Assembly: GCA_019057775.1 (NCBI GenBank)
Contig: JAHLWT010000258.1
Location: 1-5,964, forward strand
Direction of reading: 5' to 3'
Length of the DNA stretch: 5,964 bases
From: Promethearchaeota archaeon
Lineage (GTDB): Archaea; Asgardarchaeota; Lokiarchaeia; Sigynarchaeales; SOKP01
Shown here piece after piece: positions 5,508 to 5,964 of the stretch. The notes beneath the pieces were generated by a model, which saw only the letters and a list, made by a program, of their open reading frames with translations, did no database searches and was not told where the DNA came from. Within the stretch, counting starts at the first letter, position 1; every line of letters begins with the position of its first letter. Position numbers and translations under genes: made by a program.

Positions 5508-5964
5508 TTAAAAATGTAAATTAATACCTCCAAAGCCAATTATACCGGGCATTGGATACCCATAATTAATTTGATATTTGGTATTTAGTAGGTTTTCACC
5601 TTTTATAAAGACATCGAAATGCTTATTGATTTTATAGCCGACACGTGTATTTAACAGATTATAAGATTCTTTCACGGGATTCTGACCGGTTTGAATATAC
5701 AGGTTGACAATACTCTGAAGCGATATATTTAAGCTAAAAGATTTATATTTATAAGTCCCGCTTAAGAAAACCTGTTGTTCCGGAGTAGCAATAACGGGTT
5801 CATTCATAGAAATGTATGAATAATTTGTATGAAATTTCAGGTTTTCTGCTGGTTTGTAATTGATTGCCCACCAAAAGTGTTTTTATCAGGTTATCACCTT
5901 TGGCTTTAAAGGCAGTTAGCTCTAAGGAGAGTTTATCATCGAACAGATATTGGCTAAAACTTGT
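5508..5964 (-). pseudogene. TonB-dependent receptor, C-terminal barrel, frame broken, partial
   Basis: The 3' end of an outer-membrane TonB-dependent receptor, whose 5' part lies beyond the window. Reading leftward, 5964 to about 5879 gives SQYLFDDKLSLELTAFKAKG then DNLIKT, barrel-like sequence of the family. From about 5876 the recognisable continuation is one frame over: FWWAINYKP, AENLKFHTNYSYI, then MNEPVIATPEQQVFLSGTYK onward. It ends with ENLLNTKYQINYGYPMPG and terminal Phe in INLHF, the normal C-terminal barrel strand. Stops TGA (5888-5886) and TAA (5885-5883) block the downstream frame, and the upstream frame ends at TGA 5802-5800. Starting the last piece at the ATG at 5807 would give a 99-aa ORF, but this is an internal Met, not a real start. 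A short deletion may accompany the shift. The layout recalls BtuB-like receptors; the ligand is unknown. A sequencing or assembly error is the main alternative. Confidence 0.65.

Overview
The window looks like Bacteroidota (Bacteroidetes) chromosome, probably a Bacteroidales or Marinilabiliales-type environmental genome. The signs are an AT-rich sequence, start regions mostly without strong Shine-Dalgarno sites, a fucose-permease (FHS) type sugar transporter with a ROK kinase, a small cysteine-rich SPII lipoprotein, a Tat-exported sugar-isomerase homologue, and the C-terminal barrel of a TonB-dependent receptor. The assignment rests on gene content and style only; no marker gene is present.

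Layout. Positions 1-36 hold most of a palindromic repeat cut by the window edge. Positions 166-3009 carry three co-directional genes: a ROK-family sugar kinase, an FHS/FucP-like sugar permease, and a secreted SagB/nitroreductase-family protein whose start follows the permease stop by only 17 nt and has a strong Shine-Dalgarno. The kinase and permease form a plausible sugar uptake and phosphorylation pair. The nitroreductase is an odd partner and is visibly richer in G+C. A TTG-started, cysteine-rich lipoprotein follows at 3128-3634.

Positions 3635-4036 contain no gene but are dense in symmetry. A MITE-like element (3679-3864) has 17-nt imperfect terminal inverted repeats and nested hairpins. 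Ten bases later comes a 70-nt element (3875-3944) that reads best as a 47-bp palindromic unit inserted into a 16-bp palindrome with a 7-bp direct duplication. That inserted unit shares its core and arm with the repeat at the start of the window.

Positions 4037-5485 encode a Tat-signal protein of the L-fucose/L-arabinose isomerase-like fold with recognisable candidate metal ligands. Converging on it from the right, 22 nt away, is the 3' end of a TonB-dependent receptor on the minus strand. Its reading frame is broken near 5873-5885, so it is probably a pseudogene, or else there is a sequence error.

How the genes fit together: the permease and ROK kinase would import and phosphorylate a hexose-like sugar, and the exported isomerase-like protein may act on a sugar in the periplasm. 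No substrate can be fixed from the sequence. I see no clear new defence or mobile system. The most unusual content is the nested repeat cluster between 3679 and 3944.
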